Shown piece by piece: positions 51,688 through 60,754 of a stretch of 64,000 bases of DNA. This DNA comes from Ovoidimarina sp038744785. Its GTDB lineage: Bacteria; Pseudomonadota; Alphaproteobacteria; Rhodobacterales; Rhodobacteraceae. The notes below the pieces were generated by a model, which saw only the letters and a program-made list of their open reading frames with translations, was not told the DNA's origin and ran no database searches. Numbering within the stretch: the stretch's first letter is position 1; each line of letters opens with the position of its first letter. The DNA lies in NCBI GenBank assembly GCA_038744785.1, contig JBCDLX010000009.1, positions 62,001-126,000 of the forward strand, read 5' to 3'. The position numbers were made by a program, and so were the translations under genes.

Positions 51688-52283
51688 GCAGGGCCAAGGA
51701 CAGGTTCCGATCGCTTTGGGATGCCACGCGGGCTGTGGCCGACGGTATTCCTGCAGTTCGGCTGTTTGCCGCGAACCTGCCCCAAGACCCCACATTCGTC
51801 GCGCCCAAGGCGAACCGGTTACCGGTCCACCCAAGACTTCGGGGCATGTTGGCACGGTCCGGGGTACAAACGCGCGATCTGGCGAACGCCGTCGTTGATG
51901 TGATCGACGATGCCGAGTGGCAGCAGACCTACTCCGAAGCGCAGGTGGGCCGTACATTTCTTGACGCGTATGGGTGGTTCAACATCATGTCGCCCGATGG
52001 CCCCTTCCTGTCAGAACACTGGCGCATCGCGCTGGCTGTCTGGGGAAAGGGGCTGATCTACCCGGCCCATGCGCACATTCCCGAAGAGCTGTATTTTGTC
52101 GTTGCGGGCGGCGCCCTGTTTCATGCGGCTGACCGTCAGTCGGAATGGCTTGGTCCCGGGGATACCCGTCACCATCCCTCGAACGTGCAGCATGGCATGG
52201 AGTTCGGCGACACCCCCCTTGTTGCGCTCGCATTCTGGAAGGGTGAGGCCTTGATGGAGGCTTCGACACTCGCACCTGAGTAG
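51684..52283 (+). CDS. Cupin protein of the DMSP lyase family (DddQ-like)
   Basis: A 199-residue protein with an N-terminal helical part and a C-terminal single cupin. YPAHAHIPEELYFVVAGG gives the H-x-H-x3-E-x-Y metal and catalytic pattern (His129, His131, Glu135, Tyr137), and HHPSNVQHGMEF provides the third His (170). This matches the pattern of cupin DMSP lyases, which cleave dimethylsulfoniopropionate to dimethyl sulfide and acrylate; DddQ is closest in length. WLGPGDTRHH is the second cupin motif. GTG 51684 overlaps the previous stop in GTGA; TTG 51675 is the alternative. Activity is unproven. Confidence 0.85.
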   Translation: MSRAKDRFRSLWDATRAVADGIPAVRLFAANLPQDPTFVAPKANRLPVHPRLRGMLARSGVQTRDLANAVVDVIDDAEWQQTYSEAQVGRTFLDAYGWFNIMSPDGPFLSEHWRIALAVWGKGLIYPAHAHIPEELYFVVAGGALFHAADRQSEWLGPGDTRHHPSNVQHGMEFGDTPLVALAFWKGEALMEASTLAPE

Positions 52284-52437
52284 TCCCGCGATCGGGAACG
52301 TTTGCCGCCTGGCGCCCGCCCACAAGAGTTAGACCCAGTTGCACAGCGAAAAGTGAGGTCCCTATCGCATACAGCGGGCAAAGCGCCATCGAGGAGTTCG
52401 CGCCGCATCGCCTGAGCTGGTCCATGCATGAGCGGTG

Positions 52438-52899
52438 CTAAGTCTTCTTGGGCTTGAACGGCGCCATGCCAGCGCGCGCCAGCGCGTCGGCTCTTTCGTT
52501 TTCAGGGTGGCCTGCGTGGCCTTTCACCCATTCCCAGGTAACGTTGTGGCGTTCCTGCGCGGCATCCAGCCTTTGCCAAAGATCCACGTTCTTGACGGGT
52601 TTCTTGTTCGATGTGCGCCAGCCGTTCCGTTTCCAGCCGTGAATCCAACCGGTCACACCATTCTTGACATACGCTGAATCGGTCACAACCGTGATATCCG
52701 ACGCACGTTCCAGAGTCTCAAGCGCTGTGATCGCGGCCAGAAGCTCCATCCGGTTGTTCGTCGTCTCGGCTTCGCCCCCTTTAAGCTCGCGTTCGCGCAG
52801 AACACGCTCGCCATCGCGGGCCTGCAAAAGGGCGCCCCACCCGCCAGGCCCCGGGTTTCCCGAGCAGGCCCCGTCCGTATAAGCGAGAAGTTCAGGCAC
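52438..52899 (-). CDS. rnhA: Ribonuclease HI
   Basis: A 153-residue nuclease that cuts RNA in RNA-DNA hybrids. The four acidic active-site residues are visible: Asp in YTDGACSGNPG, Glu in NNRMELLAAI, Asp in VVTDSAYVKNG and Asp in NERADALAR. VKGHAGHPENE holds the catalytic His. GTG start, overlapping the upstream methyltransferase stop by eight bases. The 154 bases between the DMSP-lyase stop and this gene show only a short TCCCG/CGGGA dyad. Confidence 0.97.
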   Translation of the reverse strand: MPELLAYTDGACSGNPGPGGWGALLQARDGERVLRERELKGGEAETTNNRMELLAAITALETLERASDITVVTDSAYVKNGVTGWIHGWKRNGWRTSNKKPVKNVDLWQRLDAAQERHNVTWEWVKGHAGHPENERADALARAGMAPFKPKKT

Positions 52900-53479
52900 G
52901 CACGGTCACAACCATCCAGGGATCGAGGTTGCCCGCCAGGCCGACGCCTTCACCGTAGGCACGGGCTTCGACCCGGAATCCTGCGTCCAAAAGCAACTGG
53001 CTGATCTCGGGTTCTGTGTAATAGGTGTAGCGGCGGCCAAGCGCATCGCGTGCTTCACCCGTGCCGGTCTTCAGTCCAACAACGAACAAGCCATCCGGTA
53101 CAAGTGCCGCGTGGACCGCCGCCAGATGCGCCGGCATGTCGCGGCGCGGGGCGTGAAGCAGACTGAAACTGGCCCAAACGCCGTCATATGCCCCGGCCTC
53201 GAGCGGGTCCGAGAAAAACGCCAGTCGCGCGGAAACGCCACGGTCGCGCGCCAGCGCCACCATTGCTTCCGATCCATCCAGCGCGTCGACGGAAAGCCCG
53301 GCCGCCTGCATACGTGCAGCCGCATCACCGGGACCGCAGCCCAGATCGAGAACCCGCGCACCCCTGGGCAGCGCGGCGATAAAGGCGTCAAGCCCCTGCT
53401 GATCGCGGTTTGCGAAACGCTGTGCATAGTCGTCCGCTCTACAGTCGTACACTGCGAGTGTTTCGCGATCACCGCTCAT
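52892..53479 (-). CDS. Class I SAM-dependent methyltransferase
   Basis: A 195-residue methyltransferase: RVLDLGCGPGDAAARMQAAGLSVDALDGSEAMVALARDRG (motif I and post I, over about 45-85), FSLLHAPRRDMPAHLAAVHAALVPDGLFVVGLKTG and a late YYTEPEISQLLLDAGFRVE. The fold and loop YTYYTE are those of general small-molecule methyltransferases; substrate unknown. ATG 53479 overlaps the DUF3429 stop in ATGA; its own stop lies inside rnhA. Confidence 0.9.
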   Translation of the reverse strand: MSGDRETLAVYDCRADDYAQRFANRDQQGLDAFIAALPRGARVLDLGCGPGDAAARMQAAGLSVDALDGSEAMVALARDRGVSARLAFFSDPLEAGAYDGVWASFSLLHAPRRDMPAHLAAVHAALVPDGLFVVGLKTGTGEARDALGRRYTYYTEPEISQLLLDAGFRVEARAYGEGVGLAGNLDPWMVVTVRA

Positions 53480-53928
53480 GATGCCGTGGCAGCCAAACAA
53501 GCCACGACCACAAGCGTCAACAGGGTGCGCAGGTGCATCCACCATGATGGGGCAAGCCCTTGACGCCAGTACATATAGTCAAGACCCAGGAGCGCGATAA
53601 AACCGGCGCCAAGGTAGATCGCGGCAGAGACCGGGCCACCGCCCACAAAGAAGAACGCCCAAAGCGCGGGAAGAACTGACAGTGCGTATCCGCTTGCTGC
53701 AACGCGACCTTTGGCCTTTGTCGAGAAGCCCCAGAGAACGCCGGACATGAACGCCAGAATAATTGTCCCATACGAAAGCTGCACGTAAGGACCGATGAAG
53801 CGGGGCCCCAAGACTTTCGTGCCAACCGCGGCAAGATCTGGCGACCAAAGCGTGGCGACGCCCCAAAGAAATGGGATCAGCCCCGCGAGGCCAAGAAGAA
53901 GGGCAGAGCGAGGAACGTCAGTCATCAT
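53476..53928 (-). CDS. DUF3429 membrane protein
   Basis: A 150-residue protein with five hydrophobic segments (about 8-28, 48-68, 78-98, 100-116, 130-148). The pattern LLGLAGLIPFLWG at the start and FMSGVLWGF with LPALWAFF matches the DUF3429 family of inner-membrane proteins of unknown function. It lies between a YdeI-like gene (11-base overlap) and a methyltransferase gene (ATGA overlap). Confidence 0.87.
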   Translation of the reverse strand: MMTDVPRSALLLGLAGLIPFLWGVATLWSPDLAAVGTKVLGPRFIGPYVQLSYGTIILAFMSGVLWGFSTKAKGRVAASGYALSVLPALWAFFFVGGGPVSAAIYLGAGFIALLGLDYMYWRQGLAPSWWMHLRTLLTLVVVACLAATAS

Positions 53929-54385
53929 CGACGCCCAGGCCGGAGATCAGGGCGTCGATCCGTTTGGCTCTGGTTTCTGGGCGCTTTGCTGTCGAAATCT
54001 GATGCAAAAGACCGCGTTGCTTTCCGGCTGTCAAAGCCGCCCATTCTTCGCTTAGACCGGCTGCGCGAAGCCGCGCAGTGACATCATCGGGCACATCGAC
54101 GTGATCGTCAGGTGCTTTCCGTAGCCTGACATCCAGTTGTTGTCCTGGAACCACGTCAAGCTGATCGAGAAGGTTTTTCCCGGCCCATAGAAACACGCCG
54201 TCAACGACCGGTGCCCGCGACATTGCAAGGTTAACCGGATGTTCCTCTATCTCGCCTTCCACGCGTTTGGCGCCTTGGGCGGCGAGTTCCCGGGCGACCT
54301 CATCTGGAAGCCGCAGAACAGTGTACGTGGATTTTCCCCATTCCATGGGTTCGATCCGACCCTCAAATGAAATGTAGCCGGTCAT
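53918..54385 (-). CDS. YdeI/OmdA-type protein with DUF1905 domain
   Basis: A 155-residue soluble protein. The N-terminal 90 residues are DUF1905-like (FEGRIEPMEWGKSTYTVLRLP, then VNLAMSRAPVVDGVFLWAGKNLLDQLD), and the C-terminal 50 are the OmdA helical domain (VPDDVTARLRAAGLSEEWAALTAGKQRGLLHQISTAKRPETRAKRID, in pieces). OmdA proteins were named for bacteriocin or chloramphenicol protection in some bacteria; the mechanism is unknown. It follows ispH by six bases. Confidence 0.87.
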   Translation of the reverse strand: MTGYISFEGRIEPMEWGKSTYTVLRLPDEVARELAAQGAKRVEGEIEEHPVNLAMSRAPVVDGVFLWAGKNLLDQLDVVPGQQLDVRLRKAPDDHVDVPDDVTARLRAAGLSEEWAALTAGKQRGLLHQISTAKRPETRAKRIDALISGLGVDDD

Positions 54386-54391
54386 GGGTCC

Positions 54392-55342
54392 TCAGACCGG
54401 CTCTCGCAGGGCGCGGGGTACCTTGAATTCCACGTTCTCGACGGCCGTCTCGACCGTTTCGACCGTTACATCAAATCGGGCGCGGAACGCATCGATCACC
54501 TCGTTCACCAGAACTTCTGGCGCACTGGCACCCGCCGTCACACCAACCGTGCCAATCCCTTCAAGTGCACGCCAGTCAATGTCTTCGGCACGTTGTACAA
54601 GTTGCGCGTAACTACACCCCGCGGCGCGTCCGACCTCGACCAAACGCTTGGAGTTTGACGAATTTGGTGCGCCGATCACCAGCATCGCATCTGCATTTGG
54701 TGCCATTGCCTTCACGGCTTCCTGCCGGTTCGTCGTGGCATAGCAGATGTCTTCTTTATGGGGTCCAACAATCGATGGAAACCGCTCCCGAAGCGCCTCA
54801 ACGACCCCTGCGGTATCATCGACCGACAGCGTTGTCTGTGTGATGTAGGCGAGTCTATCGGGATCGCGCGGCGCGATGGATGCGACGTCCTCTGCCGTTT
54901 CAACCAGAATAACTTCGCCGTCCGGCAGTTGACCCATGGTGCCGATGGTTTCCGGATGGCCCGCGTGGCCGATCATCACCATCTGAAGCCCGTTAGCGTG
55001 ATGGCGTTCGGCTTCGATATGAACCTTGGAAACCAAGGGACACGTGGCGTCAACAAACACCATCTCACGCTCTGCCGCGAGGGCGGGCACGGCCTTCGGA
55101 ACGCCGTGAGCCGAGAAAATCACGGGCCGGTCGGTTGGGCAGTCTTCTAACTCTTCAACGAACACCGCGCCTTTTTCCCGGAGACCGCCTACAACAAAGG
55201 CGTTATGAACGATCTCATGCCGGACATAGACGGGCGCCCCCCACTTTTCGAGCGCAAGTTCAACAATCCGTATTGCCCGGTCCACGCCCGCACAGAACCC
55301 GCGCGGTGCGGCAAGAAACAGGGTCAGCGGGGGTTTGGTCAC
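54392..55342 (-). CDS. ispH: 4-hydroxy-3-methylbut-2-enyl diphosphate reductase
   Basis: A 316-residue 4Fe-4S enzyme, last step of the MEP isoprenoid route. The three cluster Cys are in APRGFCAGVDRA, VDATCPLVSK and AAGCSYAQ/GAPNSSNSKR region; the substrate Glu and Thr are in TQTTLSVDDT. GTG start with AAGG eight bases upstream. Length normal. It is the leader of a minus-strand run ispH, YdeI-like, DUF3429, methyltransferase, rnhA with short or overlapping junctions. Confidence 0.97.
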   Translation of the reverse strand: MTKPPLTLFLAAPRGFCAGVDRAIRIVELALEKWGAPVYVRHEIVHNAFVVGGLREKGAVFVEELEDCPTDRPVIFSAHGVPKAVPALAAEREMVFVDATCPLVSKVHIEAERHHANGLQMVMIGHAGHPETIGTMGQLPDGEVILVETAEDVASIAPRDPDRLAYITQTTLSVDDTAGVVEALRERFPSIVGPHKEDICYATTNRQEAVKAMAPNADAMLVIGAPNSSNSKRLVEVGRAAGCSYAQLVQRAEDIDWRALEGIGTVGVTAGASAPEVLVNEVIDAFRARFDVTVETVETAVENVEFKVPRALREPV

Positions 55343-55404
55343 GGGCGCGCCTTATTCATTCGCTCGCGCCCGAGGATAGCCGCACATGCGCGCGGCGCAA
55401 CCGT

Positions 55405-55983
55405 TCAGGTATCGTCCTCGACCGTCTCACGCTCAGGAAGATCCTCGCGAGGTTCGCGAGGAGGGCGCCCGACGACTTCTTTCAGCTCGTCAAGCTCGAT
55501 AAAGTTATCGGCCTGCCGACGAAGCTCATCGGCGATCATGGGCGGCTGCGAGCGGATGGTGGACACAACGGAAACCCGAACACCTTGCCGTTGAAGGCTT
55601 TCGACCAGCGGGCGGAAATCGCCGTCACCCGAGAATAGAACAATATGATCGACGCGGGGCGCAAGTTCCATCGCATCGACCGTAAGCTCGATGTCCATGT
55701 TACCTTTTACCTTGCGGCGACCCTGACTGTCGGTGAATTCTTTTGCTGGCTTCGTGACCATCGCAAAGCCGTTATAGTGCAACCAGTCGACCAGAGGTCG
55801 GATTGGCGAGTAGTCGTCATTTTCAAGCAGCGCTGTGTAATAGAAGGCGCGGAGCAGTTTGCCGCGCCGCATAAACTCCTGACGCAATAGTTTATAGTCA
55901 ATATCGAAGCCTAGCGATTTGGCTGCAGCATACAAATTCGAACCGTCAATAAACAGTGCGAGCCGCTCGTCTCTATAGAACAC
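55405..55983 (-). CDS. NYN-domain (LabA/DUF88) protein
   Basis: A 192-residue PIN-like protein. The acidic residues of the NYN nuclease fold are seen in LALFIDGSNLYAAAKSLG, GNMDIELTVDAME and VLFSGDGDFRPLVE. A short charged C-terminal tail follows. The family is thought to act on RNA; LabA was named for a cyanobacterial clock phenotype, and most bacterial members are unassigned. Its start is divergent from folK. Confidence 0.93.
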   Translation of the reverse strand: MFYRDERLALFIDGSNLYAAAKSLGFDIDYKLLRQEFMRRGKLLRAFYYTALLENDDYSPIRPLVDWLHYNGFAMVTKPAKEFTDSQGRRKVKGNMDIELTVDAMELAPRVDHIVLFSGDGDFRPLVESLQRQGVRVSVVSTIRSQPPMIADELRRQADNFIELDELKEVVGRPPREPREDLPERETVEDDT

Positions 55984-56081
55984 TATTCCTGTTCCTTTTC
56001 TTCTTCGCTATCGGATCGGGCGTTGACGCCCGCCGAATGTCATGTCACCGCGACCACGTTCCATTTGGAAGGCGTCACCCC

Positions 56082-56669
56082 TTGGTTCAACCCATCACCC
56101 TGGATACGAACACCGTGATCGGCTATGTCGCGCTGGGCTCGAACTTGAGCTCCCGAACCCAAAAGCCGACCGATATACTCGACAGCGCAATCAGCGCAAT
56201 GGCCGAATCCGGTTTGGACGTTACGTCACGAAGCAGTTACATTCAAAGTCCTGCATTTCCGCCGGGCGCGGGCCCCGAGTACATAAACGCCGTCGTTGCA
56301 GTAATGACGCAGTTATCGGCAGGCGAAGTGCTTGAGCGTTTACACGGTATCGAAGCGGCCTTTGGCCGTGTGCGACGTGAAAGATGGGGCGCACGCATTC
56401 TAGACCTTGATTTACTTTCTCTCGGTCAGCAGATCCTGCCGGATCGTGAAACCCACGACGTTTGGGCGGCGGTACCCCTAGAAGACCAGAGACGCATGAC
56501 CCCGGACCGCCTGATCCTTCCTCATCCGAGGATTGCAGAGCGCGCCTTTGTCCTTGTGCCTCTGGCCGAGATTGCACCGGATTGGTTACACCCGACGATT
56601 GGGCGTACCGCGACCGAGCTAAGAGATGCGCTTCCCGCAGAAACCCTGGATGCTATTAAACTGCTTTGA
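56082..56669 (+). CDS. folK: 2-amino-4-hydroxy-6-hydroxymethyldihydropteridine pyrophosphokinase
   Basis: An HPPK of about 195 residues in folate synthesis. GYVALGSNLSS is the family start, AFPPGAGPEYINAVV, FGRVRRERWGARILDLDLLSLG (Mg/ATP Asp pair) and LPHPRIAERAFVLVPLAEIAPDW are all present. The start is uncertain: TTG 56082 has GGAAGG about ten bases upstream and leaves a short N-terminus; ATG 56037 is also in frame, while longer versions read into an unlikely Phe-rich stretch. Divergent from the NYN gene; rpoZ follows after 89 bases. Confidence 0.92.
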   Translation: MVQPITLDTNTVIGYVALGSNLSSRTQKPTDILDSAISAMAESGLDVTSRSSYIQSPAFPPGAGPEYINAVVAVMTQLSAGEVLERLHGIEAAFGRVRRERWGARILDLDLLSLGQQILPDRETHDVWAAVPLEDQRRMTPDRLILPHPRIAERAFVLVPLAEIAPDWLHPTIGRTATELRDALPAETLDAIKLL

Positions 56670-56758
56670 ACGAATTCTGTTTGGCCTTGTCATTCTGTGG
56701 TTCGCCGCTTAAGTAACTGCCTTCACGACTCCCCTGCGACAGATATGTGGAGAAGACG

Positions 56759-57115
56759 ATGGCCCGCGTTACGGTCGAAGACTGCGTTGACAAGGTTCCG
56801 AACAGGTTCGAGCTGGTGATGCTCGCCGCCCATCGGGCGCGCGAAATCTCGTCCGGTGCTGCCCTCACGATCGACCGCGACAACGATAAGAACCCCGTTG
56901 TCAGTCTGCGCGAAATCGCCGACGAGACTCAGCAAGCCGAGGATCTGCGGGAGCGGATGATCGAAAGTCATCAGACCCAGATTGAAGTCGACGAGCCGGA
57001 AGAAGACGCCATGGCGCTGTTGATGGGCCAATCCGAGGCGGACAAGCCCGCCGAAGACGATCTGTCGGAAGAAAAACTCCTCCGCGCGCTTATGGAAGCG
57101 CAGGAGAGGGGCTAA
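56759..57115 (+). CDS. rpoZ: RNA polymerase omega subunit
   Basis: A 118-residue omega chain with the core MARVTVEDCVDKVPNRFELVMLAAHRAREISSGA (in two pieces) and NKNPVVSLREIAD-like KNPVVSLREIAD, followed by a long acidic C-terminal tail common in alphaproteobacteria. GGAG seven bases before ATG 56759 fixes the start. It lies 31 bases before rsh, the widespread rpoZ-spoT pairing that links omega and ppGpp control. Confidence 0.96.
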   Translation: MARVTVEDCVDKVPNRFELVMLAAHRAREISSGAALTIDRDNDKNPVVSLREIADETQQAEDLRERMIESHQTQIEVDEPEEDAMALLMGQSEADKPAEDDLSEEKLLRALMEAQERG

Positions 57116-57146
57116 AGGGGACGCCCCAATCCCGGGCGCGGGCCGG

Positions 57147-59267
57147 ATGATCGATGCAGACGACCTGATCACGCTGGTCCGCAACTACAATCCGAAAACT
57201 GATGCGTGCATGCTGCGCGGTGCCTTCGACTATGGTGCGGCGATGCATGATGGTCAGTACCGGCATTCCGGCGAACCGTACTTCACGCACCCCGTTTCGG
57301 TCGCGGCCATCCTTACGGAAATGTACCTCGACGACGCGACAATTGCGACCGCGCTCTTGCATGACACGATCGAAGATACCCGCTCGACGTACAAGGATGT
57401 CTGCGACAGGTTCGGCGCAGAGATCGCTGAACTTGTAGACGGCGTGACGAAGCTGACGAATCTTCAGCTTTCGTCTTCAGAAACCAAGCAGGCCGAGAAC
57501 TTCCGCAAGCTTTTCTTCGCGATGTCGAAGGATCTGCGCGTGATCCTCGTGAAGCTTGCGGACCGTTTGCACAACATGCGCACAATCAAGTCGATGCGCG
57601 TCGATAAGCAGGCACAGAAAGCGCGCGAGACGATGGACATATATGCGCCCCTCGCTGGCCGCATGGGGATGCAGTGGATGCGGGACGAACTGGAAGATCT
57701 GTCCTTTCGCGTCCTGAATCCCGAGGGCCGCAACTCGATAATGCGTCGGTTCATCACGCTTCAGCGGGAAACCGGTGATGTTGTTCAAAAGATTACCGGT
57801 GACATCCGCAAGGAACTGGAAAAGGCAGAGATCGAGGCCGACGTTTACGGTCGTGCCAAAAAGCCGTACTCGATCTGGCGCAAGATGCAGGAGAAAGAGA
57901 TGGGGTTTTCCCGTCTCTCTGACATCTACGGGTTCCGCGTGATCACCGGTACCGAGTCCGATTGCTATGCTGTCTTGGGTGCGATTCACCAGCGCTGGCG
58001 AGCTGTACCAGGGCGGTTCAAGGACTACATCAGCCAGCCAAAGACAAATGGATACCGGTCGATCCACACCACGGTATCAGGACGCGATGGCAAGCGGGTT
58101 GAGGTGCAGATCCGGACGCGCGAAATGCACGAGGTTGCCGAAGCGGGCGTCGCAGCACACTGGGCGTATCGGGATGGGCAAAGGGCAGAGAACCCATTTG
58201 CCGTTGACCCTGCTGAATGGGTCGCGGGCCTGACCGAGCGGTTCGAGACTGCCGACGACCACGACGAGTTCCTCGAGCACGTCAAGATGGAGATGTATTC
58301 GGATCAGGTCTTTTGCTTTACGCCGAAGGGCGAGGTCGTGAAGCTACCGCGTGGCGCAACGCCTTTGGATTTTGCCTACGCTATCCATACGCGCATCGGC
58401 GACAGCTGTGTGGGTGCGAAAGTGGACGGGATCCGGGTGCCGCTTTGGACCCGGCTGAAGAACGGACAGTCGGCGGAGATCATGACGGCCGAGGGCCAAC
58501 GCCCGCAAGCGACATGGATAGACATCGTTGCAACCGGGCGGGCCAAGGCGGCGATCCGGCGGTCTTTGCGCGACGAAGACCGGGAACGGTTTGAAAAGCT
58601 TGGACGTGAACTGGCGCGCGTGGCGTTCGAGCACGTGGGCAAGCGCGTCACCGACAAGGCGTTATCCACCGCTGCCAAGCATATGGGGGTCGGATCTTCC
58701 CGCGATCTCTTGGTACAGCTCGGCGCATCCGAGATTACCGCGCGCAGCATTGTCGAGACGCTGTATCCCGATCTTGCCTTAAAGAAGGGCGACGAGATCG
58801 ATGCAGGTCATGCCGTGGTCGGGCTTGAGGGCGACCAGAGCTTCACGCGTGCAAAATGCTGTCAGCCGGTGCCGGGCGAACGGATCGTTGGAATAACATT
58901 TCGCGGCAAGGGCGTGGTCATACATGCGATCGACTGCCCGGCATTGGAGGAATACGAAGACCAGCCGCAGCGTTGGATCGACCTGCGCTGGCACCAAGGA
59001 ATCCATCAACCCGTCTACGATGTGTCGCTGGATCTGACGATCTCGAACGACGCGGGCGTTCTGGGACGGTTGTGCACACAAATCGGGGAACAACACGCCA
59101 ATATCGTGGATCTTCGGTTCGTTGACAGAAAGCCGGACTTCTATCGCCTTATTGTCGACGCCGAGCTTCGCGATATGGAACACCTACATGCGGTGATGTT
59201 GGCGCTTGAGGCCGATAGCGATGTCGCCGCAATTGAACGTCACCGGGACCCGGCCCGGAAAGAGTAG
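57147..59267 (+). CDS. rsh: Bifunctional (p)ppGpp synthetase/hydrolase (Rsh)
   Basis: A 706-residue RelA/SpoT homologue. The hydrolase HD domain (about 25-155) has ALLHDTIEDT and LADRLHNMRT intact; the synthetase (about 230-345) has YSIWRKMQEK, LSDIYGFRVI and QPKTNGYRSIHTTV. A TGS domain (VFCFTPKGEVVKLPRGATPLDFAYAIHT, about 385) and a C-terminal ACT domain follow. As the single RSH of most alphaproteobacteria it both makes and degrades the alarmone. Part of the cluster rpoZ-rsh-DUF2062-pdxJ. Confidence 0.96.
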   Translation: MIDADDLITLVRNYNPKTDACMLRGAFDYGAAMHDGQYRHSGEPYFTHPVSVAAILTEMYLDDATIATALLHDTIEDTRSTYKDVCDRFGAEIAELVDGVTKLTNLQLSSSETKQAENFRKLFFAMSKDLRVILVKLADRLHNMRTIKSMRVDKQAQKARETMDIYAPLAGRMGMQWMRDELEDLSFRVLNPEGRNSIMRRFITLQRETGDVVQKITGDIRKELEKAEIEADVYGRAKKPYSIWRKMQEKEMGFSRLSDIYGFRVITGTESDCYAVLGAIHQRWRAVPGRFKDYISQPKTNGYRSIHTTVSGRDGKRVEVQIRTREMHEVAEAGVAAHWAYRDGQRAENPFAVDPAEWVAGLTERFETADDHDEFLEHVKMEMYSDQVFCFTPKGEVVKLPRGATPLDFAYAIHTRIGDSCVGAKVDGIRVPLWTRLKNGQSAEIMTAEGQRPQATWIDIVATGRAKAAIRRSLRDEDRERFEKLGRELARVAFEHVGKRVTDKALSTAAKHMGVGSSRDLLVQLGASEITARSIVETLYPDLALKKGDEIDAGHAVVGLEGDQSFTRAKCCQPVPGERIVGITFRGKGVVIHAIDCPALEEYEDQPQRWIDLRWHQGIHQPVYDVSLDLTISNDAGVLGRLCTQIGEQHANIVDLRFVDRKPDFYRLIVDAELRDMEHLHAVMLALEADSDVAAIERHRDPARKE

Positions 59268-59288
59268 CACAAGTCGAGGACTAAGGCG

Positions 59289-59957
59289 GTGTTCAAGCGG
59301 CGCAATCCCAAGACCTACGCCCGGTCGCTTGCGGAGTTGTTCTACCCGCGCGGCGGCTGGACGCGGGCGTCGCGCTATATCATGCACCGGCTGCGCCGTT
59401 TGCCGGATCCTGCCCACAAGATCAGCCGAGGTATTGGTGCAGGCGTGTTTGCATCGTTTACGCCGTTCTTCGGGCTGCACTTCATAACCGCCGGTCTGAT
59501 CGCCTGGGCATTGCGCGGAAACATCCTCGCGGCAATGCTCGCGACGTTCTTTGGAAATCCGATTACATTTCCGGTCATCGCGACGATTTCTGTCGAGCTA
59601 GGAACCTGGATACTGGATCTTCCGCCTGTTCCGCCAAAGGATATCTTGCTGGGGTTCAGCCTGGCCTCGGTCGAGCTTTGGGGAAACTTTGCTGCGGTCT
59701 TCACTCCGGCCACGGCCAGTTGGGCCGAGACGGGCGAGTTCTTCAACCGCATCTTCATTCCCTACCTCGTGGGCGGGATTGTGCCGGGGATCTGTGCGGG
59801 TCTTGCGGCATATTTCATGGCCAATCCGATCATCGCCTCGTATCAGAGAGGTCGGATAAAGAAGATGAAACAGCGATTCGAAGCGCGCCGGCGGGCGCTT
59901 GAGTCGCAGAAAGCGGCTGATAGGTCGCACCGGAAGGATGCGGTACGCCATGACTGA
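59289..59957 (+). CDS. DUF2062 membrane protein
   Basis: A 222-residue protein with three or four hydrophobic segments (about 55-80, 82-105, 120-150, 160-185) and a basic C-terminal helix. FASFTPFFGLHFITAGLIAWALRGN and FFGNPITFPVI are hallmark DUF2062 motifs. Function unknown. GTG start 21 bases after rsh; pdxJ starts inside its last codons (8-base overlap), as in many alphaproteobacteria. Confidence 0.9.
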   Translation: MFKRRNPKTYARSLAELFYPRGGWTRASRYIMHRLRRLPDPAHKISRGIGAGVFASFTPFFGLHFITAGLIAWALRGNILAAMLATFFGNPITFPVIATISVELGTWILDLPPVPPKDILLGFSLASVELWGNFAAVFTPATASWAETGEFFNRIFIPYLVGGIVPGICAGLAAYFMANPIIASYQRGRIKKMKQRFEARRRALESQKAADRSHRKDAVRHD

Positions 59958-60699
59958 GACTCCACTTCGCCTCGGTGTGAATATCGACCACGTGGCCACA
60001 GTGCGGAATGCACGTGGCGGCGCCTATCCCGACCCGTTGCGCGCTGCAAGGCTTGCAGAAGAGGCGGGCGCTGACGGCATCACGGCCCATCTGAGGGAAG
60101 ACCGCCGTCACATCTCGGACGCCGACATAGAAGGGTTGATGGACGTTTTATCGGTGCCCTTGAACTTTGAGATGGCAGCGACCGAAGAAATGCAGGCCAT
60201 TGCGCTTCGCCACAAACCGCATGCTGTCTGCATCGTGCCGGAAAAACGGGAAGAGAAAACGACAGAGGGCGGGCTGGAGGTCGCCCGAGATGAAAACCGC
60301 CTGGCGCATTTCATCGCGCCCTTGCGCGAGGCCGGAAGCCGTGTGTCCATTTTCATTGCCGCCGATCCGCGTCAGGTTCGGGCAGCGCATAGGATCGGCG
60401 CAGAAGTGATCGAGCTTCACACGGGCGGATACTGCGATGCCCATGCAGAAGGCCGTATTGAAGAACGCGATGCAGAACTGTCGCGCTTGCGCGAGATGTC
60501 TGCCCTGGCCCATTCCTTGGGGCTCGAAGTGCATGCCGGCCACGGTCTGACTTATGACACGGTTGCCCCGGTCGCCGCATTGCCCGAAGTGCGCGAACTT
60601 AACATCGGGCATTTTCTTGTGGGCGAAGCGATCTTTTTGGGTCTTCAGCCGGCGATCGAGGAGATGCGTCGGATCATGGACGCAGCCCGCGCCGAATAG
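59950..60699 (+). CDS. pdxJ: Pyridoxine 5'-phosphate synthase
   Basis: A 249-residue TIM-barrel enzyme joining 1-deoxyxylulose 5-phosphate and aminoacetone phosphate in vitamin B6 synthesis. RLGVNIDHVATVRNARGG, GITAHLREDRRHI, CIVPEKREEKTTEGGLEV and LEVHAGHGLTYD are the family blocks, including active-site His and Glu. ATG 59950 is the normal start. A convergent lipoprotein gene follows. Confidence 0.97.
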   Translation: MTETPLRLGVNIDHVATVRNARGGAYPDPLRAARLAEEAGADGITAHLREDRRHISDADIEGLMDVLSVPLNFEMAATEEMQAIALRHKPHAVCIVPEKREEKTTEGGLEVARDENRLAHFIAPLREAGSRVSIFIAADPRQVRAAHRIGAEVIELHTGGYCDAHAEGRIEERDAELSRLREMSALAHSLGLEVHAGHGLTYDTVAPVAALPEVRELNIGHFLVGEAIFLGLQPAIEEMRRIMDAARAE

Positions 60700-60754
60700 G
60701 CCACTGACCACCCGTCCATGTGCTTTGAGCGATCAGGCACGTCGCTGGCGGTTT

